In this document: piece after piece, positions 31,730 to 42,839 of the stretch
How positions within the stretch are numbered: position 1 is the stretch's first letter
Layout: the number at the start of each line of letters is the position of its first letter
From: Peronospora farinosa
Taxonomy: Eukaryota; Oomycota; Peronosporomycetes; Peronosporales; Peronosporaceae
Assembly (NCBI GenBank): GCA_947646735.1
Contig: CANTFK010000899.1
Span: 124,001 to 188,000 of the forward strand
Length of the DNA stretch: 64,000 bases
Direction: 5' to 3'
Program-made: the position numbers and the translations under genes
The notes under the pieces: model-generated
The model's database searches: none
Seen by the model: only the letters and a program-made list of their open reading frames with translations
Told to the model about the DNA's origin: nothing

Positions 31730-31808
31730 TGCTTGTTCGTTTGTGAGCGACGGGTTTTCGACAGTTGAGCACTTACGGTTGGTGAGTGCTGTCTTGAGAA
31801 GGGGGTGA

Positions 31809-32148
31809 TGTAATGGCTACATTAAACACATAGTTAACACAAATAAACAATTACATATGTAGACAGGTGCTGGGCCCGAATAGCGGGCACAGCGTGGCAA
31901 TTTATTATTGGTTTATTATTGGGGCCTAAAGTCCCAATATGGGCCAATGATAAATCAACCTGAAATTGTGTGGTTCCCGAAAGGCGGGAACACTGTCGTA
32001 TTTATTACGACTAAAATTTTTGTAATTAGTACGAATTAAAACCAAGATAAAAATCAGAGATAATATTTACTTAATACCTAATACTTGGGCTTAAGTCTTC
32101 CTCAAGCGTGCGTGTAAGCTAGTGACGGTACGTTCTATCCCCGTTACA
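31809..32148 (+). repeat. 3' LTR of copy 2a (340 bp)
   Basis: TGTAATGGCTACATTAAACAC..CCGTTACA, preceded by the polypurine tract ending GGGGGTGA. It matches the 3' LTR of copy 2b more closely than the 5' LTR of its own element. Confidence 0.88.
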
Positions 32149-33170
32149 AGTTTTGTCCCACCGGTAAGTCCTTCTACCTTGAGAGATTACTCTCTCAGAC
32201 GGAGCTGAAGACGCGGGGATGGCCAGATAAATCTTGCCACTCTTGCAAGTGTCGGGAATTGCAGCTGATGCAGTGCCCTTCACTCCAATGGCGACTGGTC
32301 TTTGTGAAAAAGTAAAACAGCAAAATAAGTCTGAGCTTCTTCCTCGACTTTGCTCACTGCGGTCTGTAAGACTCTTCCTTAAGCAAAGGCGAAGATATAT
32401 GGGTCCATGTCGTCATCGGTCTTTTCGTTACCAATGTTGACAGTTGGAGGAGGCGAGACATCTTCTGATGACTTCTGAAAACCTGTATGCTGCATCCACA
32501 AAAAGCAGCTCGATTGCTTCCGGGCTATGACCAAGAGCCTAAAATTGCTGCGGCCATTCATTGAGGTCCTTGAGCCAGCTGATATTCCATCTTGGATCTA
32601 ATATCGTTGCAAAGAAGTTTGCATTCTGTTTAAACGCCAGCTTGATATATTTCTTGAGTTTGCGTTGCATGGCCTGTGCCACCGGTTCCAGTTGCTTTGC
32701 ATCATATGTGCGGTAGACCTACCGACCGGACTCCTAGTTGAAGTTCCACCTCCGCCAATGTAAGTGGTGAAGTTGTTGATCTAGCGCCCAATAGCAGCGA
32801 CGGAAGTTTCATGGACTCCGTTCTAGTGACTAGCTTGTAAAATGCCGTTCTCTCTTTCCGTTTATGCGTGAGGATAATGGGTTCCGTTGCTATCGGTGCT
32901 GGACCGCGCAATTTACCTGTCGATTGTCGGTGCTTTTCCTCAGATGTGAGAGGCAATCATCGGTGGGCCCATGTCCAACCTGAGAGTTCTTTGTTAAATC
33001 GACCATGGTTGCTTGCATAAGCTGAGTCACTATTACGCTCTGGTTTAACTTTACTTTCCAAATCGTGGTCGTCCTCCATGAGCACTGGTATAATCCGGAC
33101 GTGGATGCAGATGCCGCATTCGTAACCATTTGTTTTTCCCACTGTGACCGTCCCCCTTTGTTCGACTTCG

Positions 33171-33689
33171 TTAGCCACGGTTGCTTGGGTGTAGGGGCCG
33201 ATTCCGGTTGCAGATGGATATACTTTGATCCTTGTTCGCCTGAGGAGTGCGGATGGTGTTTTGGATCACTGGTACCCCTGACGTAGACTCTGTAACGTTG
33301 GCGGACCGTGTTGGCGTTACTGCTGCCTGGGCTGCCCCTTCCGCCTCCATCTGGAGCTCAAGTCGTTGGGCCGCCATAGCTTTACTTTCTGCACGACTGG
33401 AAAAAGGTTTTTCTAAATCTACGAGATCCTGAACGTCCTCTTCAGTCACCTCAATGCCTCCGGGACCCCGCAGTTGGTCTTCTGTGAATCGACAGCGAGC
33501 TAGGGTGTGACCTAGGTTACCACACTGCAGGCATTGAATGCGATGACCGACATTGGGGTGTTTGACGATAACGGTTGTGCCAACCCAAAGTATTTTGACC
33601 ACCCCATTTAAAAAGTGGGACATCCTGCCAGCTTGAAAGCGACCTTCCAAATTGTGGACGTCCGTTGAATCCGGGGTATGAGTATCCAA
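33171..33689 (-). pseudogene. CCHC zinc-knuckle segment of the same element
   Basis: 172-codon frame holding CLQCGNLGHTLARC, a standard CX2CX4HX4C knuckle, preceded by a strand-rich part (RMSHFLNGVVKILWVGTTVIV) that could be the end of an RNA-recognition-type fold. Upstream of a stop at about 33695 the frame continues (QVEYTVQLHNLTRINDIGRI). This is typical of the RNA-binding proteins of retroelements. Confidence 0.55.
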
Positions 33690-35637
33690 ATTTTACATAT
33701 CGAAATCAGTCGGATTTTTCGCCTTCAAGAAAGCTGCAATGCGACCGATATCGTTGATTCGGGTAAGGTTGTGTAGCTGCACCGTGTATTCCACCTGTCG
33801 CCCGGTAGATGTGCCATTAAGACCTGTGGTAAAGTGGGATTCGAAAAATTGCTGATGCGATTCCAGTTCTCCACTCGCGCCCGGACGACCGACTAACGGA
33901 GGGGATACCCCGATTCCGTGTATAAAGCCTTCATCACCTTGTGTACCCGTCGGTAGGGCGGGTTGCTCTCTTCGGTGGACTTAAGTCGATGTTGATCTTA
34001 ATCGAGTTAGGGATAGGGGCTTTGATGATCTTGTGAAAATCTTCACAAGATCGATCGAGTACTTGTTTGTTGATCGTACCGATAGATCCCAATAGTCCAA
34101 AAAAGCGAAGCTTGAATCTTTTGGCCACTTGAGCAGAACCTTCTGACCACTTGATCCGTCCTGCACTTGCTTGCCTTGCCCTTACTTGTTATTTCTGCGT
34201 CCGATCGCAGTTGAGTTGTTGTGTTGAGAATTCCTTCACCTGGCCAAAACAATCCAGGGTGCACTTGAAGTCGATATTCTCGGCGTCGGGAGGCCAAATA
34301 TCCTGCCCGGAAGAGAAGTCGACACGTATACTTAGAAGCAAATTGAACTCTGTTAATGTAACCAATCAAATACCAAAACCTATGATCTTGCTTATCTGTA
34401 GCTCAGGATCTATTGCCACGTATCGCCCTTTCGGAAAAATAAGATCTTGTAATGTGGTCCACTCCAATATCGCCGCGATCTGGATCGCTACCTCGATTGG
34501 ATCTAATACCATTTAAGTATCGGATCGCGGTACTTATTTTAGTATCGGATCGCGGTCCGCTAGATCGCGACTTGTCCTCTTCACCGTTCCTCGGATCATG
34601 TGAAATGGTCCATCTATATGACATGTCATGTCCACCTCATTCCAGTCCTCCATAGCGACGTGATCTACACCAGACCGTCTTCCACATACTTGGATGTACC
34701 CATCCTCCTTCTTAGCGATCGCGTTCACGCGGATCGCCATCGAAAAATACCGGAGATCGCAGTTGCGTAGTTCTAGGCCATAGTTAATTCCACATAGAAC
34801 TGCGAACTCCACCATTCACTGTTTTCCATCCCATTTGCAATCGTCTCGAAACTTCTTCTGCGGAATCGCGATTCATCAATATTGACCATTTCGGACTCAA
34901 CCAAAAATATGTGATCACACTTTGCCAAATTCACTCTTTCGCTTCGCCACAGACTCTGTCGTCGGAGCCAAACCGATCCCTTCTCTGGCCTGTGGGCATT
35001 TTGAAGCCGATAAACGCCTCTATATTACGGCACTCGCACCTCTTGGTGCTGTTCCGCCGTTTTCCTAGTAAAAAGTAGAAATGGATTAACTTGTTTACTT
35101 GGTCATAGCTAATTGTCTGCGTCTGACTTAGCATGCGATGTAGTCCGCCGATTTCAAAATTCCTTCCGTAATTGCTTTGGTAGCCTGCCTGCTCACCTTG
35201 ACCACACAAGATTTATCCAAGTGTTAAATCAATTCACCTTCCACTTAAGCTTGGATGGTGCTATACAAACGTAGCCTCTCCTCACGATTCAGAATATGTT
35301 TGAGAAAATCAGGCATGAGACGACACGCCACCGTGCCTTCTACTAATCAGACGATTATCGCCCATTCATCGTCGGAACCCTCCCGTACGTATTTTTGCCG
35401 TGCTGGGGATGATGGTGCTGCACACAGCGCTTTCAATCGTTCGATTTTGCGCACGAAAACTTCGCGGGATCGAGCATAAAAATCTTAGAAGACTGAGGTT
35501 CTGCGCGCACCGGTGGACGACGTGGTGACGACCCTCCACATTGAACTACTTGAGTCCACTGATTTAGACCGGAAAGTGGGCCCACTTGTGCCTGCTAACT
35601 AGTCGTCGAACAATCTCCTTAAACACCCACTTTGTGG

Positions 35638-36273
35638 TCAGCAGCCCATGCGTGATGGACTTAGCCATAATTTTCCACTCCACAAAGTTCCTTTTCCCTT
35701 GACAAAAACTTGTTCAAACAGGCCTAATAAGCTAGCTGCCTCTGCCTCACTCAGGGTAGGAAAGCGTTTCCTCTCGGTAGGCAGTGCCTCTGATTTACAC
35801 GGAATTGACGTGTAAATGTCCGCAAATAGCTGACGCACTGTCTTGCGCCATGGGTCGACCTGTCCTACGCTAGGCGAGTCGATCATGCCTTCTACTAGTG
35901 CCGTGAACATATATTTTGACGATGCGCGTAGCGGTACTGGCGACGGCGCGACTGGTGCTTTGCCGGTGTGTGCTGCCTGAGTTGGGGCAACAGTTTTACC
36001 ATCACTATCAGTGGTACCATTGGTCCTCCGTGTAGCCGTTGACGGGAAACTTGAATCAGGCGGACCCTCCGCTGCCACTGGCGCTTCTTGTTGAGCGTGA
36101 CTGCTGCTCGGCTCTTTTACCAAACGAGGCTTGGAGGTAGTTACACTGCTTGCTTGACCCTTTAACACTTGTTCCGTAGAGGACTCGTCTTTGATATCGA
36201 AGCCGCCAGGGTCTAAGGCACTACTCGTGATTGTCGCCATGACTCCTTGGTGGTTAGGTCTTGCGTTCTCCAT
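35638..36273 (-). pseudogene. N-terminal part of the zinc-knuckle element protein
   Basis: 211-codon frame from ATG at 36273. Residues 1-120 are disordered-looking, rich in Ser, Thr, Ala and Pro. Residues 125-200 look folded (KYMFTALVEGMID, PWRKTVRQLFADIYTSIP, RFPTLSEAEAASLLGLFEQV). I do not recognise the family. Confidence 0.45.
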
Positions 36274-36290
36274 GATGTCAACGGAGCTCT

Positions 36291-37499
36291 GCCCGTTACC
36301 ATGTCGATTCCCTGCCTATGTGGTCGAGCTGGCCGTGTCTATCCCTCCTCCCGGAGGAGGCAGGTGAGGAGGCATCATCGCTGTCGCTGTCGGTGACGTT
36401 TGAGCCAGTAAAGACCCGTTCCTTTTATACGCCACCGTGATCAGATGTAATCACTGCGCCGCAGATTGGGGAGTGATGGATCACAATTGTGTATCGCAAC
36501 CAAGTGACAGGTCAAAAGTAATCATGGATACTTTTAGACCTATATTACTTAAGGTTTACGTGTAACTAGATGCCCTGTTACACTTTTGGTGTTGGCGCAA
36601 AATGCAAAAGTATTTTTTTCGTAAGTCCTTAAATCGCTAACAATGTGCTACATCTAAGCCTATCCTTCTAGTAGATTCTTTGATGGAGTCATCTCATGAC
36701 GTCATCCCAGAGACGTCAGACAGTCCTGCCACTAGCTTCACCACATCCTGCAGCTTGATGAGGCGCCTTCTTTCTAACCGTAGTCTTGCCACCAATCTTG
36801 TCAATAGAGGTGAGGTCTAGCTGCTGTTATTAATGGTCACTAGTGCTGCAAAACAGATATTCATTTCTTACTTCAAAGTATGATGGATTTGTGTAGATGT
36901 CCAATCGTAGAAGTGAGTTTCTTTCCAGCCTGGCAATCATCGTGATCAGTGCGGTGTTCGTAAACACTGGTTGGGCCTCTTGTTCTGTCTTTTTCAGGGG
37001 ACACACGCCAGATGACTCTCGATGGCTGATGGTGTTCAATGGAAACGTCCAAAGCCACTGGGAGCTCTTGGGAATGTCATTCCGCATGCGCTACGTTTGC
37101 CTTCCGTCTACTCTACAGTATACGATGTAAGACCCCACTCTTGGAATCTAATTGATCTTCATTGTCTTTATCTTCGTCGAAGTAGAGATTCTCTCAAGTT
37201 CATTTCGGACTCGTCTGGCTACATCCCGTTCGTCCTCTGCTAAAAAGTCGCTCAACACCTTTGCGCTTGTCTACAGCCGGGACGATCTTCTGGACTCTTT
37301 TGTGCTTTCTCCAAACACTGTAACTTGAATGCAATGATGCTGGTGATTTCATCCGTTTTCTAAAAGGAGACCATAGCATTAAAAATAGCAGACGTCTCGT
37401 TACTTGAAGTTGATATGTAATTGATATTGGTCCTTTTCCTCTATTGATTGGGTGGAAGATGCGAGTCTCTGATAACAACACTATCCTTTATCGCCCAAA
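36291..37499. other. Intergenic; no gene recognised
   Basis: Only short frames on both strands. The frame at 36897-37130 is 77 codons with a hydrophobic start, but has no match I recognise. Nothing resembling the oomycete core promoter is seen directly upstream of 37500. Confidence 0.4.
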
Positions 37500-38339
37500 A
37501 TGAGTTCCGACGACAACGATGTTTCAGCTCTGCCATCCACACCTCAACCGGTCATTTATCTCACAGGTGATTCATTGACTCAGCGGGGAACTGATCCTGA
37601 TGAATCTGGCTGGGTCGCGCTGATGCAGCATCGCTATAATCGCTCAGCCGACATTATTCCGCGTGGACTTTCCGGTTATAACACGAAGTAAGCTTTAGCC
37701 TCACTATTAGCAAGCATAACGCTATGATCAAAGATCGCACTTCTCAGTAAAGCTGATATCTCTATGAATATGGTCACTCGCTACAGATGGTTCATTGACT
37801 CAGCTTTGCCAGTGATTAAGCGTGAACTCTCTGGCGAAGTGCGTACACCTTCTCTGATCACGTTGTGGCTTGGTGCCAACGACGCTGCTCTTCCAGACGG
37901 CACTGCAGCGCGTCAGCATGTTCCTCTTGCAGCGTACAAGGACAACTTGGTTACGATTGTCCACACTTTCCAGACGAAAGCGCCAGAAGCTTGTATTCTG
38001 CTAATCACGCCGCCGCACGTCGACGACGCCGTCCGGAAGTTGCGCTCACCAAGCGGTTGTGCGGATCGCACGGATGCTGCAGCAGGTGAATACGCGCGAG
38101 CGTGCGTCGAGGTTGCTCGTGATTTGGGCATGAACGTGCTGGACCTGTACTCGTTCTTCCACATGTTGCCGGAGAAAGACCGTGCTGCGTGCTTGGATGA
38201 TGGATTGCACTTCACCGCAATGGGAAACCGCTTGGTGGACGAACAACTGCAGGCGAAGATCAGCGAAGTGTTTCCTGGTCTCAGAAAGCAGCTTGAAGCG
38301 TGGCAGTTTCCCGATTTTCACATTTGGATAGATGCGTAG
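37500..38339 (+). CDS. GDSL-type esterase, IAH1-like, 246 residues, two exons
   Basis: Predicted exons 37500-37687 and 37787-38339; the intron 37688-37786 (99 bp) starts GTAAGC and ends CTACAG. Splicing joins SGYNTK to WFIDSALPV, giving the conserved block seen in isoamyl-acetate-hydrolysing esterases. Block I holds the nucleophile Ser in LTGDSLTQRG (residues about 22-31). Block III is LWLGANDAALPDG, with the Asn of the oxyanion hole. Block V is DDGLHFTAMG, with the catalytic Asp and His (about residues 205-214). No signal peptide, so probably cytosolic hydrolysis of short acyl esters; substrate inferred from family. Without splicing the frame would stop at the TAA inside the intron's first bases. 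It is convergent with actin, 635 bp away. Confidence 0.9.
37688..37786 (+). other. Intron of the esterase gene
   Basis: 99 bp, GT..AG, with in-frame stops, placed exactly inside a conserved protein block. The reading phase matches on both sides (188 coding bases before, 553 after; 741 in total, 247 codons with the stop). Confidence 0.85.
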
Positions 38340-38974
38340 GGTTTCGCCAACCTTGCAAGGAGTTGTGAGATCACACCTCTGCAATTGGCACTGTTTGGCA
38401 TTTCTAATTGAGGAGCAGCTAAGCGAGCAAACATTTAGGACTTCACTCATTAAGCTCAGTGTAGATATATGCAAAGTATACTCTGTAATGCTAGTTAAGG
38501 GACCGTTTGCCAACCTGTCTGATTTCCAACAGTATTTGTCCACAATGATAGCGTGGACGCGTGATGCGCGTCTACGTTATCCCTGTGGACCTTGTCCTTA
38601 AACGCCTTGGAGGATAAGGCGATTATACAAGCAGTGATCACGGACAGAACAAAAGGTGACCCCTTTGTCTTTCTAATAGTCGGACATGGCACCTCACGAT
38701 AATGGTAGAATAATTGATCCTCCGGTGTGGAAGAATACGCCCATTCTGCGGAGGCAATGTCTTATAAGATGAAAGGACTTTGTGAGTATGAAGGGAAGAA
38801 TGTTGACGCGCTTTTGTCGCAAGTCGTGAAGTGGGTCAACAGACTACTCATACAAAGATCGATAGCAGTCGAAAATGTTAAGCAGAAACATCAAAACTAC
38901 TCAACACCGAAGCACTTGAGCCTCAAGGCGTCACCATCACATGTGCCTCTGCTCTCGGGGTCGTTTAGCTCACC
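38340..38974. other. Intergenic between convergent esterase and actin; no gene
   Basis: Only short frames and the antisense shadow of actin are seen. No clear repeat. Confidence 0.5.
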
Positions 38975-40102
38975 TCAAAAGCACTTGCGGTGCACAACGG
39001 AAGGCCCTGACTCGTCGTATTCCGTCTTCGAAATCCACATATGCTGGAACGTAGCCAGTGAAGCCAGAATAGAGCCTCCAATCCAGACCGAGTACTTGCG
39101 CTCGGGTGGCGTAATAATTTTGACTTTCATCGCAGTTGGAGCTAGCTTGGTCATCTCCTTCATCATGCGATCACCGATCCCTGGAAACATTGTCGAGCCG
39201 CCTGATAAGACCACATTGTTGTATAAGTCTCGACGGATATCGACGTCGCACTTCATGATAGTCTGGAAAGTGCAACCATGGATGCCTGAACACTCGCGAC
39301 CAATCATGGCGGGATTGAAAAGGACTTCAGGCGTACGGAAGCGCTCGCTGCCGATCACAATTACGTTTCCATCAGGCAGTTCGTACGTTTTATCAAGCGC
39401 CGACGACTTTGTCGCTTTTTGCATCTCCCCGTCGAAATCCATCGCCACATAGGTCAACTTTTCCTTAATGTCACGCACGATTTCGCGCTCCGCCGTCGTA
39501 GTGAACGAGTAGCCACGTTCGGTCAAAATCTTCATCATATAGTCCGTCAAATCACGGCCAGCCATATCGAGCCGTATAATGGCGTGTGGCAATGCATATC
39601 CTTCATAAATGGGCACTGTGTGCGAGACTCCATCACCAGAGTCAAGCACGCATCCTGTTGTCCGACCAGAAGCATACAATGACAGCACCGCTTGAATGTT
39701 CACATACATCGCAGGCACGCTAAAAGTCTCGAACATGATCTGCGTCATGCGCTCTCGATTAGCCTTTGGGTTTAACGGGGCTTCAGTTAGCAACACCGGA
39801 TGTTCTTCCGGTGATACACGGAGCTCGTTATAGAATGTGTGGCTCCAGATTTTCTCCATGTCGTCCCAATTGGTGACGATGCCGTGCTCAATCGGGTATC
39901 TTAAAGTCAGTACGCCACGTTTTGCTTGCGCTTCATCACCAATGTAGGCTTCTTTTTGATTCATGCCCACCATAATGCCCAAGTGCTTCGGCATGCCAAC
40001 AATAGAAGGAAACACAGCTCGTGGCGCGTCATCCCCCGCAAATCCCGCCTTGCACATACCCGACCCATTATCAATCACCACGGCTTGCACCTCTTCCTCC
40101 AT
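38975..40102 (-). CDS. Actin, 375 residues, intronless
   Basis: Full-length conventional actin: 375 codons with the standard ends ([20 protein letters not shown] and [11 protein letters not shown]). The phosphate loops are [22 protein letters not shown] at the start and [21 protein letters not shown] in the middle; the hydrophobic plug region and C-terminal helix are present. It forms filaments for tip growth, transport and division. It differs from the most conserved actins at normally fixed spots, such as [20 protein letters not shown] in subdomain 2 (the usual is GRPKH.GVMVGM.QKD.YVG) and [18 protein letters not shown]. It may therefore be a second, faster-evolving actin rather than the main one. 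The start is supported by ACCATGG and a core promoter close upstream. No stops or indels. Confidence 0.95.
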   Translation of the reverse strand: MEEEVQAVVIDNGSGMCKAGFAGDDAPRAVFPSIVGMPKHLGIMVGMNQKEAYIGDEAQAKRGVLTLRYPIEHGIVTNWDDMEKIWSHTFYNELRVSPEEHPVLLTEAPLNPKANRERMTQIMFETFSVPAMYVNIQAVLSLYASGRTTGCVLDSGDGVSHTVPIYEGYALPHAIIRLDMAGRDLTDYMMKILTERGYSFTTTAEREIVRDIKEKLTYVAMDFDGEMQKATKSSALDKTYELPDGNVIVIGSERFRTPEVLFNPAMIGRECSGIHGCTFQTIMKCDVDIRRDLYNNVVLSGGSTMFPGIGDRMMKEMTKLAPTAMKVKIITPPERKYSVWIGGSILASLATFQHMWISKTEYDESGPSVVHRKCF

Positions 40103-40131
40103 GGTAACTTTTTTCTAAAATTGTTTTTCCA

Positions 40132-40148
40132 AAGAAATTGCAGAATGG
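40132..40148 (-). promoter_or_regulatory. Oomycete-type core promoter of the actin gene
   Basis: The minus strand reads CCATTCTGCAATTTCTT, which fits CATTYYNCAWTTTNYY at every position. It lies 30-46 bases upstream of the start codon, where oomycete transcripts commonly begin. Confidence 0.75.
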
Positions 40149-41640
40149 CGATGTGTGTCGGCGTTGAGCCTTTGGATTTTAGCTTCGCATATTTATGAGC
40201 TCCTCAACTTTAACTCTAACTGTCGGGTCTCCAATACCTTTCGCACATTCGTCCATACCTTTCGGTACTACTAATTGGCTACATGTAGCAATTACATCCT
40301 ACGCTGATGGACCATTGGCACGTTTCTGCTATTCTTTTCGGTGATGCAATTCCATACAATCACAGAGAAGAGCTGCAGGGATGTGTAATGTTGCCGTTGT
40401 TGATGCTCGTGAATAAGGACTACTTTATCGCTGAAAAGGATTGTGTCTTCACAACTTTTGTGCTTCCACCAAAGATAGAAAGAGAGACATCTGATGTAGT
40501 GTTATAGACACCTCTGATAATGGCACGTGAAGATGCAGGGTAGACAGCTAACAACTCGTGTATTTAACGTACATGCTTTTGATACGTCGATTTGCTGCAT
40601 TTCATGGTCGTGACAATCAGCAGAAAGCCCACCGTTTATAATTGCGTCCTACATTACAGCCATCACCCCGATCGCCAGTAGTTATAACGGCGTCAGCAGT
40701 AGATGCAGTCAAGCCGTGCTCATCGACGGGTTTCACTCGTGGCGGCCATTGGATTATTTCTTCATCTTGTGCTTTTTTCAATTTTCATTTGTTCTTGCTG
40801 ACCACTGCACTAATTAATACGTTTATCCTTATTATTCAGCACCATTTGCCAGGACTGGCAGGACGTGGCCTTTCACCGCTTTGCCACAAGCAACGTCGCC
40901 GCACTTGCTGCTGGAGTGAGCACCTGGCGCCAGGCCGGAGTCCGAGGGTTCCATAAGACACGCGGAGCGATCAGCAGTCATCCCCATACTTTAAGCTTGA
41001 GCCCCGGACCCGGAATCCATGCCTTAACTACCGCTAATACTGTGAACTCTCTGAACTACTAACGTCGCTGGACTTGGCATCAGCCGTTACGTGCAAGAAG
41101 TCGGACCGAGTTGCTGATATATGTGGCTGATGACTTTACTAACGGGTCTTTCAACCTTTTCTTTCAAGCAATATTGTGTATATTGTTTGAGTGCTGAATG
41201 CAATTTAAATATTGCATTGCTTCAATAATGCAAGAAAAACAAACTAGCTTTGTCTTCTATTTAGAAGAAAATGTCAATTAATTTAGTAATTTACCATACC
41301 TATATAAGGCTTTTATCATATATACTTGCTAGAAAATATCATTTTCCATTAAAGTCTGACCTCATTAGAATTTTATTATTTCTTCGTGTTTTTACCATTA
41401 AACTCTATAAACGATTTCATTAGCCCAAAATCGCTAGATAACGGATAAAAACTAAGTTGAATAGGCTATAATTCTAATATATAATCTATAATTTATTTAA
41501 GTTTTGTTGGTAGTCATCTAGATGCTTTGTTTTCTAACGACCCAAAAATGTCCGTTCCAGTAGATATTGTACTCTGCCACGGTACCAGGCCACGACACAA
41601 TGACAGACCCAGCACCCGATTCTCGTTTCACGAGTAAGTT
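40149..41640. other. Intergenic; AT-rich from 41150 on
   Basis: Upstream of actin nothing is certain except a weak coding candidate at 40703-41062. 41150-41640 is AT-rich without readable frames or clear repeats. Confidence 0.4.
40703..41062 (+). CDS. Possible small spliced gene, low confidence
   Basis: An ATG at 40703 opens MQSSRAHRRVSLVAAIGLF, a basic start with a hydrophobic run like a signal peptide. A pyrimidine-rich stretch ends in TTATTCAG, and a GC-rich frame continues to 41062 (DVAFHRFATSNVAALAAG, ending NTVNSLNY). An intron of roughly 85 bp would join them, but its donor (GTGCTT) is poor. The GC-rich block stands out from its AT-rich surroundings. It may instead be a fragment of a larger lost gene. 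Confidence 0.2.
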
Positions 41641-42384
41641 TAAAAATCCGTCTTCCAGGTGCTAGGCACCCCATTGGACATGTTCACAACGGATCATGCG
41701 CAGGCCGATGGTCAAACTGAGCAATTTAGCTGCGTAGTTGAGGATAATTTACGCAGCTTTTGTGCTGATACGCCTCGGCGTTGAAGCTGTTGCTCCCTGT
41801 TGTTAAGTTTGCACTCATTAACTCTGCACATGCCACTACTGGCTATACTACGTTCTATGTGTACGGCCTCACACACTCACGCGTTTCGTTAACGCTACCA
41901 CTCCGTGGTTCAGTGCTTTGGAGAGGGGGAAACTTGTCGATTGGCTTGCTGATGTCGGCCCTGCTCCTGTTAAGTAATAGGTAAGCAAGTTTTCGCGACG
42001 CATTTGAATGTCTTACGACATGTGCGTGATGCAATGGCTGGTAGCTAAAACAAGCAAAGGAACAAGCGGATGGTAAAGCTGAAGCTGTATAGAAAGTTAT
42101 GAGGTCTTAGACCAAGTCTTACTAAACGCTAAAAAAGGATATACCAAAGTAGTGTCGGCTGGGTGAAGACAAAGTTGCGCCAACGCTTCATTGGACCCTT
42201 TACGGTCGTTTCCAACAAGGGTCTATTTTTTCCTTCAACTCCAAAACACTCAATTTAACGCTATTTGGAAGGGAAGACGACACTAAGTCGACCCTTGCAG
42301 TCTTCTATGCGGTGAGATTGCGCGTCCACGTTAACTTGAAGCTCCTGCAGAGCTACGCGCACTTCGACTAGCGCGGAAGACCGA
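41641..42384 (+). pseudogene. Gypsy integrase relic
   Basis: Broken pieces in alternating frames: TDHAQADGQTEQFSCVVED (the Glu-bearing block of a gypsy integrase), then frames matching SLLPVVKFALINSAHATTGYT and VYGLTHSRVSLTLP, and near 42170 the C-terminal block GEDKVAPRFIGPFTVV. It is clearly a Ty3/gypsy type different from families 1-3. Confidence 0.72.
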
Positions 42385-42393
42385 TTGTCGGCC

Positions 42394-42723
42394 ATGGAGA
42401 CCGAAGTGGCGGAAGTACCGGCCGACTATGCGGGAGGCAAAGAGGTGGATACAGGAGGGCTATCAACGGGGGCAGTCTCGGCAGAACTCAAAGTTGAAGA
42501 GACTGGCCCGGAGAGGTCGACCAAGGGCGATTCTTCGGATGAAGGGTCAATCGAAGGTGGGGGGACGACTGAGGCCGGTTCATCAAGCGTTGGGTTTGAA
42601 CCAGGAGAAGACATTGCTGAAACGACACAAGTTAGAAATGGACGACCAACAAAGGGCAAAGTGAAGGACTCAGGTGACGGAAGAGGTGAAGACATGCGCG
42701 TGCTGAAACCGCTGTACGGCTGA
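42394..42723 (+). CDS. Acidic low-complexity reading frame, 109 codons
   Basis: ATG at 42394 to a stop at 42723. Rich in Glu, Gly, Ser and Thr, no recognisable domain. It directly follows the integrase relic and precedes the copia relic, so it may be a leftover of either. Confidence 0.25.
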   Translation: METEVAEVPADYAGGKEVDTGGLSTGAVSAELKVEETGPERSTKGDSSDEGSIEGGGTTEAGSSSVGFEPGEDIAETTQVRNGRPTKGKVKDSGDGRGEDMRVLKPLYG

Positions 42724-42839
42724 GCAAGTGCAGGGGGCGGCTATGGTGAAGTGCTTGTTTTGAGATATGGAGACCCCAGAAGCCAGTTGGATTAGGAGTA
42801 TAAAAGCTCTTGTATCAGGGAAAAGAGACCAGATGAACA

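Larger units (their letters stand above)
26023..32148 (+). mobile_element. Ty3/gypsy family 2, copy 2a, with both LTRs
   Basis: Order: 5' LTR, primer-binding site, gag, protease, repeat linker, reverse transcriptase, RNase H, integrase, antisense frame, polypurine tract (AGAAGGGGGTGA), 3' LTR. The flanks read AGTTC (26018-26022) and AGTTT (32149-32153), a 4-of-5 match fitting a 5-bp target duplication, so this copy inserted as a unit. The two LTRs differ by an 11-bp indel and several bases, so it is old. Its proteins are broken, but the reverse-transcriptase YFDD and the integrase Asp, Asp, Glu residues remain. Confidence 0.9.
32149..36290 (-). mobile_element. Unclassified old element with a zinc-knuckle protein
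   Basis: Minus-strand coding character runs through most of this stretch but is broken by many stops. It includes an acidic, Ala/Pro/Ser-rich start (36273-35638), a middle part (35209-34534 region) and a nucleic-acid-binding part with CCHC (33689-33171). A second, about 88 percent similar piece (by eye) lies at 63861-64000 and perhaps a third near 6810-6915, so it is repetitive. No reverse transcriptase is visible, so whether it is a LINE ORF1 or something else is open. Confidence 0.5.

Noticed and set aside
36897..37243. Small secreted protein with a hydrophobic start
   Set aside because: No RxLR or other host-targeting motif, no promoter match and only 77 codons, so chance is likely.
38727..39452. 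241-codon plus-strand frame
   Set aside because: Mostly antisense to the actin C-terminal half, so it is a shadow.
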